A stretch of DNA of 47,526 nucleotides, from the NCBI GenBank assembly GCA_934120735.1, contig CAKOVA010000010.1:1-47526 (forward strand), written 5' to 3'. Below the pieces are notes generated by a model that was given only the letters and a program-made list of their open reading frames with translations, searched no databases and was not told the DNA's origin. A program made the position numbers and the translations under genes. Within the stretch, counting starts at the first letter, position 1; each line of letters starts with the position of its first letter. Source of the DNA: an uncultured Prevotella sp. (GTDB lineage: Bacteria; Bacteroidota; Bacteroidia; Bacteroidales; Bacteroidaceae). This document shows positions 44,388-47,526 of the stretch, in pieces.

Positions 44388-44475
44388 AAACTCATTGAGT
44401 TTGGCCTCCAAAGTCAATGACTTTAACCGCCAATGTCATACAGTTTGGCTGCCAAACTCAATGCTTTTGATTTTG
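44388..44475. repeat. 22-bp palindromic-unit array D (4 units)
   Basis: Units begin at 44388, 44410, 44432 and 44454, exactly 22 bp apart: AAACTCATTGAGTTT (perfect palindrome apart from the centre), AAAGTCAATGACTTT (likewise), AATGTCATACAGTTT and AAACTCAATGCTTTT. The array lies between the divergent GT2 and feoAB genes. Confidence 0.88.
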
Positions 44476-44574
44476 CATTGATATCAGTTGTAAACAAACA
44501 CAGTTATCTCTACACCCGATACGAGTATTTTTTTATATTTTTATAGGCACAACCAAACTAAAAACTTTGCACAA

Positions 44575-44760
44575 TGAAAAAGGTATTATTCACACTGCTG
44601 CATTTGATGACAAGCACTAATGAAAGGACAAAAAACAACCGGCCTATAGGCAATGGCACAATGAAACAACCTGGCGGTTGTTCAAATTCTTGAAGCAGCC
44701 ATTGAAAGCAACAGGACAGGGAAAGCCATCAAACTGTAGCTTCAGAAGATGGCCTAAGAC
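44575..44760 (+). pseudogene. Possible decayed gene fragment ahead of feoAB
   Basis: From 44575 the plus strand begins like an exported protein (MKKVLFTLLHLMTST) but stops after 39 codons; another frame then reads VQILEAAIESNRTGKAIKL (about 44671-44727) before a stop, which looks like the end of a Gfo/Idh oxidoreductase. Stops and frame changes suggest relics of more than one gene. Low confidence. Confidence 0.25.
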
Positions 44761-44863
44761 TTTTCCCGCATACTAACTTATGAGGATAGATATTCAATAA
44801 AAGTCCATTTCATCGGGAGTCGTATCATTATTTTTAGGTATTTTACACAATGCATCGTCATTT

Positions 44864-44897
44864 GCAACTCTGTTGCGCATTAAATTTTGTATTTTTG
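44864..44897 (+). promoter_or_regulatory. feoAB promoter with palindromic operator candidate
   Basis: TATTTTTG (44890-44897) fits a -7 element 23 bp before the ATG. Just upstream lies GCAAC-TCT-GTTGC (44864-44876), a perfect 5+5 palindrome where a metal-responsive repressor could block the -33 region. No good -33 is seen at the usual spacing. Confidence 0.5.
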
Positions 44898-44919
44898 TAC
44901 TTGAGATAGAGAGACAAAG

Positions 44920-47349
44920 ATGAAGTTATCAGACTTAAAAACAGGCGAAACAGGGGTAATTGTTAAAGTTACCGGTCACGGTGGCTTTCGCAAACGCATC
45001 GTTGAAATGGGCTTTATCAGCGGGAAAAAGGTTGAAGTGCTATTGAATGCACCTCTGAAAGACCCGGTAAAATACAAGGTGATGGGTTACGAAGTGTCAC
45101 TCAGACACTCCGAAGCCGATATGATTGAGGTAGTATCACTTGAAGAGGCCCAAACGCAAAAACCAGCTGAAAACAATTACCAAGGAGCCATTTCTGATGA
45201 CGATTGCGACGACATCCAGCGTGAAACAGAACGACAAATCCGTGCTGTTGCCATGCAGAAGAGCCGAACCATCAATGTAGCCTTGGTGGGAAACCCTAAC
45301 TGCGGGAAAACATCGCTGTTCAATTTCGCATCCGGTGCACACGAAAGAGTGGGCAATTATTCGGGTGTTACCGTCGATGCCAAGGAAGGCCATGCCAGTT
45401 TTGAAGGCTATGAGTTCAACATAGTTGACCTTCCCGGCACTTATTCACTTTCGGCTTATTCGCCAGAAGAACTCTATGTGAGAAAACAAATCATAGAGAA
45501 AACCCCAGATGTAGTCATCAATGTCATAGATACTTCAAACCTGGAGCGAAACTTTTATCTAACGACACAACTCATTGACATGCACCTTCGTATCGTCTGC
45601 GCATTAAACATGTACGATGAGTCAGAAGATCGAGGAGACCAGATTCATATCGACAAGTTGTCCGGGCTTTTCGGTATCCCGATGGTTCCTACCGTATTTA
45701 AGAATGGAAGAGGTGTCAAAGAGCTGTTTCATCAGGTCATCGAGACATACGAAGGCATGGAAGATGCCCAACCACAATTCCGCCATGTACATATCAATCA
45801 TGGGCATGAAATAGAGCAAGGTATTGCTGACATCCAGGCTTTCTTGAAGCAAGACGAAAACATTCGGCAGCGCTACTCTACTCGATATCTGGGCATCAAG
45901 CTGATGGAACACGACCATGATGTGGAAAAAATGATTGGCTCCCTACCCCAGGCAGACAAGATATTTGCTGCCAGGGATAAAGCTGACAGACGTGTAAGGG
46001 AGGAAACAAATACCGACAGCGAGACTGCGGTGATGGATGCGAAATACGGTTTCATTCATGGAGCACTGAAAGAGGCTGCCTACAAAACAGGAAACAAGAA
46101 AGATACCTACCAGCTTACGCACTGGCTGGACAGCTTTATCACGAATAAAGTTTTGGGTTTCCCTATCTTCATAGCTTTGATGTGGCTGATGTTCGAAGTA
46201 ACCTTCTCACTCGGTCAATATCCCATGGATTGGATAGAATCTGGCGTTGCCTGGCTGGGACAGACCATTTCAACCTATTTTCCTGACGGCCCCATCAAAG
46301 ACATGCTCGTCGACGGAGTCATAGGGGGCGTAGGTGCTGTCATCGTCTTCTTGCCACAAATATTAATTCTGTACTTCTTCATCTCTTATATGGAGGACAG
46401 CGGATACATGTCTCGTGCGGCTTTCATCATGGACAAGCTGATGCACAAGATGGGATTGCACGGCAAATCGTTCATTCCTCTCATTGTGGGCTTCGGCTGC
46501 AATGTGCCGGCGGTGATGGCAACACGAACCATTGAAAGCCGTAAGTCAAGGCTCATCACCATGCTTATCTTACCTATGATGAGCTGTTCGGCCCGACTTC
46601 CCGTTTATATCATGATCATTGGCACGTTCTTCTCGGCTCAGTATCGGTCAACAATGATGATGTCGCTGTATCTCATCGGCATCCTCATGGCCGTTTTTCT
46701 GGGCTGGTTGTTCAGCAAATTCGTTATCAAGGGCGAAGACACCCCCTTTGTGATGGAACTTCCACCCTACCGTCTACCAACCTGGAAAGCCATCACCAGA
46801 CATACTTGGGAGAAGGGGAAATTGTATCTCAAGAAGATGGGTGGCATCATCTTGGTGGCCAGTATCATCGTCTGGGCATTGGGCTATTTTCCCCATAACG
46901 AGCATCTGTCCAGGGCTGAACAGCAAGAACAGAGCTATATTGGACGTATTGGCAAGGCTATAGAACCAGTATTCAGGGTGCAAGGTTTTAGTTGGAAACT
47001 GGATGTGGGCATCGTGGCAGGTGTTGGAGCTAAGGAAATAGTGGCTTCAACGATAGGTGTGCTCTATTCATCCGAAGGGAGTGTTGATGAAGATGACGCA
47101 ACATCAGACGAGCCCGAGAAGTATTCACGGCTGAGAAAACAAATGACAGCCGATGGTATCACGCCGCTAACCGCCTATGCCTTCTTGCTCTTCATCCTGT
47201 TATACTTCCCCTGCGTGGCCGTGATTGCCGCCATTAAAGGCGAAACAGGCAGTTGGAAATGGGCATTGTTCTCGGCCGGATACACCACGCTTCTGGCATG
47301 GATTGTATCAGCAGCCTTCTATCAAATAGGAAGTCTGTTTATCTCATAG
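44920..47349 (+). CDS. feoB: Ferrous iron transporter, FeoA-FeoB fusion
   Basis: An 809-residue fusion of FeoA (SH3-like, residues 1-75: MKLSDLKTGETGVIVKV, RKRIVEMGFISGKKVEV) with FeoB. The cytoplasmic G domain has G1 GNPNCGKTS (124-132), VGNYSGVTVDAKEG, G3 DLPGTYSLSAYSPEE and NMYDE in the G4 position. The transmembrane part begins about 395 and has the two gate motifs (IPLIVGFGCNVPAVMATRTI and the GAKEIVASTIGVLY segment). It imports Fe(II) through the inner membrane. FeoA-FeoB fusions are common in Bacteroidetes. Full length, intact, transcribed alone. Confidence 0.96.
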   Translation: MKLSDLKTGETGVIVKVTGHGGFRKRIVEMGFISGKKVEVLLNAPLKDPVKYKVMGYEVSLRHSEADMIEVVSLEEAQTQKPAENNYQGAISDDDCDDIQRETERQIRAVAMQKSRTINVALVGNPNCGKTSLFNFASGAHERVGNYSGVTVDAKEGHASFEGYEFNIVDLPGTYSLSAYSPEELYVRKQIIEKTPDVVINVIDTSNLERNFYLTTQLIDMHLRIVCALNMYDESEDRGDQIHIDKLSGLFGIPMVPTVFKNGRGVKELFHQVIETYEGMEDAQPQFRHVHINHGHEIEQGIADIQAFLKQDENIRQRYSTRYLGIKLMEHDHDVEKMIGSLPQADKIFAARDKADRRVREETNTDSETAVMDAKYGFIHGALKEAAYKTGNKKDTYQLTHWLDSFITNKVLGFPIFIALMWLMFEVTFSLGQYPMDWIESGVAWLGQTISTYFPDGPIKDMLVDGVIGGVGAVIVFLPQILILYFFISYMEDSGYMSRAAFIMDKLMHKMGLHGKSFIPLIVGFGCNVPAVMATRTIESRKSRLITMLILPMMSCSARLPVYIMIIGTFFSAQYRSTMMMSLYLIGILMAVFLGWLFSKFVIKGEDTPFVMELPPYRLPTWKAITRHTWEKGKLYLKKMGGIILVASIIVWALGYFPHNEHLSRAEQQEQSYIGRIGKAIEPVFRVQGFSWKLDVGIVAGVGAKEIVASTIGVLYSSEGSVDEDDATSDEPEKYSRLRKQMTADGITPLTAYAFLLFILLYFPCVAVIAAIKGETGSWKWALFSAGYTTLLAWIVSAAFYQIGSLFIS

Positions 47350-47400
47350 TTGCATATTCTTGGACTGTCTAACATTAATTTCAAAAAAATAAACGAAATG

Positions 47401-47432
47401 TTTGGCATTTTAAGAAAATCAATGTACCTTTG
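47401..47432 (+). promoter_or_regulatory. Promoter of tRNA-Lys
   Basis: TTTG (47401-47404), 20 bp, TACCTTTG (47425-47432), an exact match, 20 bp before the tRNA. Confidence 0.8.
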
Positions 47433-47452
47433 CACACGCAAAAAAGAAACTT

Positions 47453-47525
47453 GCACCCTTAGCTCAGTTGGTAGAGCAACTGACTCTTAATCAGTGGGTC
47501 TAGGGTTCGAATCCCTAAGGGTGTA
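47453..47525 (+). tRNA. tRNA-Lys (CTT)
   Basis: A 73-nt cloverleaf at the right edge. The acceptor GCACCCT pairs with AGGGTGT (one G-T), discriminator A. The D arm is GCTCAGTTGGTAGAGC, the anticodon arm ACTGACTCTTAATCAGT gives CTT, and the T arm has GGTTCGAATCC. Confidence 0.95.
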
Positions 47526-47526
47526 C

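Noticed and set aside
9380..44475. CRISPR arrays
   Set aside because: The 22-bp units repeat throughout with only about 7 variable bases between cores; there are no unique spacers of 30 bp and no cas genes.

Overview
The window looks like a chromosomal segment of a Bacteroidales bacterium, most likely a Prevotella-type organism. The reasons are: Bacteroidetes promoters (TTTG or TTG, about 20 bp, then TAnnTTTG) in front of many genes and all three tRNAs; A-rich leaders instead of Shine-Dalgarno sites; a FeoA-FeoB fusion; streptopain-like C10 proteases; a type IX secretion tail; DUF4491 and DUF4332 proteins; and an M49 dipeptidyl peptidase. The species cannot be named from the sequence alone.

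Layout. 1-9252 is an accessory island between two decayed, same-orientation pieces of one IS transposon. It holds a leftward pair (alpha-oxoamine synthase plus TetR regulator) and a rightward set of four exported proteins: a lipoprotein, an 866-residue protein with a type IX-like tail and a papain-like/DUF7689-like domain whose expected Cys is Ser, a C10 cysteine protease lipoprotein coupled 4 nt downstream of it, and a second lipoprotein. 9573-16629 is housekeeping: SDR, sppA, lpxK overlapping a purine nucleoside phosphorylase, thiL, tRNA-Phe, rlmH and a DUF4491 gene. 16783-25619 carries a phosphohexomutase, two Fur-family regulators, purA-hisS, and an operon of AraC-type regulator, M49 peptidase and AlkD-like protein. 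26155-33360 carries an IS3-type remnant, a Gfo/Idh oxidoreductase, pyruvate kinase, dinB, a DUF4332 protein, an HU-family protein, a 29-residue very basic peptide and rng. 33462-37896 holds a second C10-like protein with an unusual active-site motif, an unknown acidic protein and a class A PBP. 38007-47526 holds pyrB-pyrI, glyA, a FeoB-associated Cys-rich protein, tRNA-Cys, a phytase-like esterase, a GT2 glycosyltransferase, feoAB and tRNA-Lys.

The most unusual feature is a family of short arrays found in four separate intergenic regions (9380-9489, 18588-18719, 26040-26127, 44388-44475). Each has 4-6 units at exactly 22-bp pitch. The units are degenerate palindromes around AAACTCATTGAGTTT. 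In one array, two neighbouring units are perfect reverse complements and form what looks like a two-way terminator. I do not recognise this family. The second lead is the IS-bounded island with its secreted cysteine-protease/pseudo-protease module and its orphan alpha-oxoamine synthase-TetR pair.
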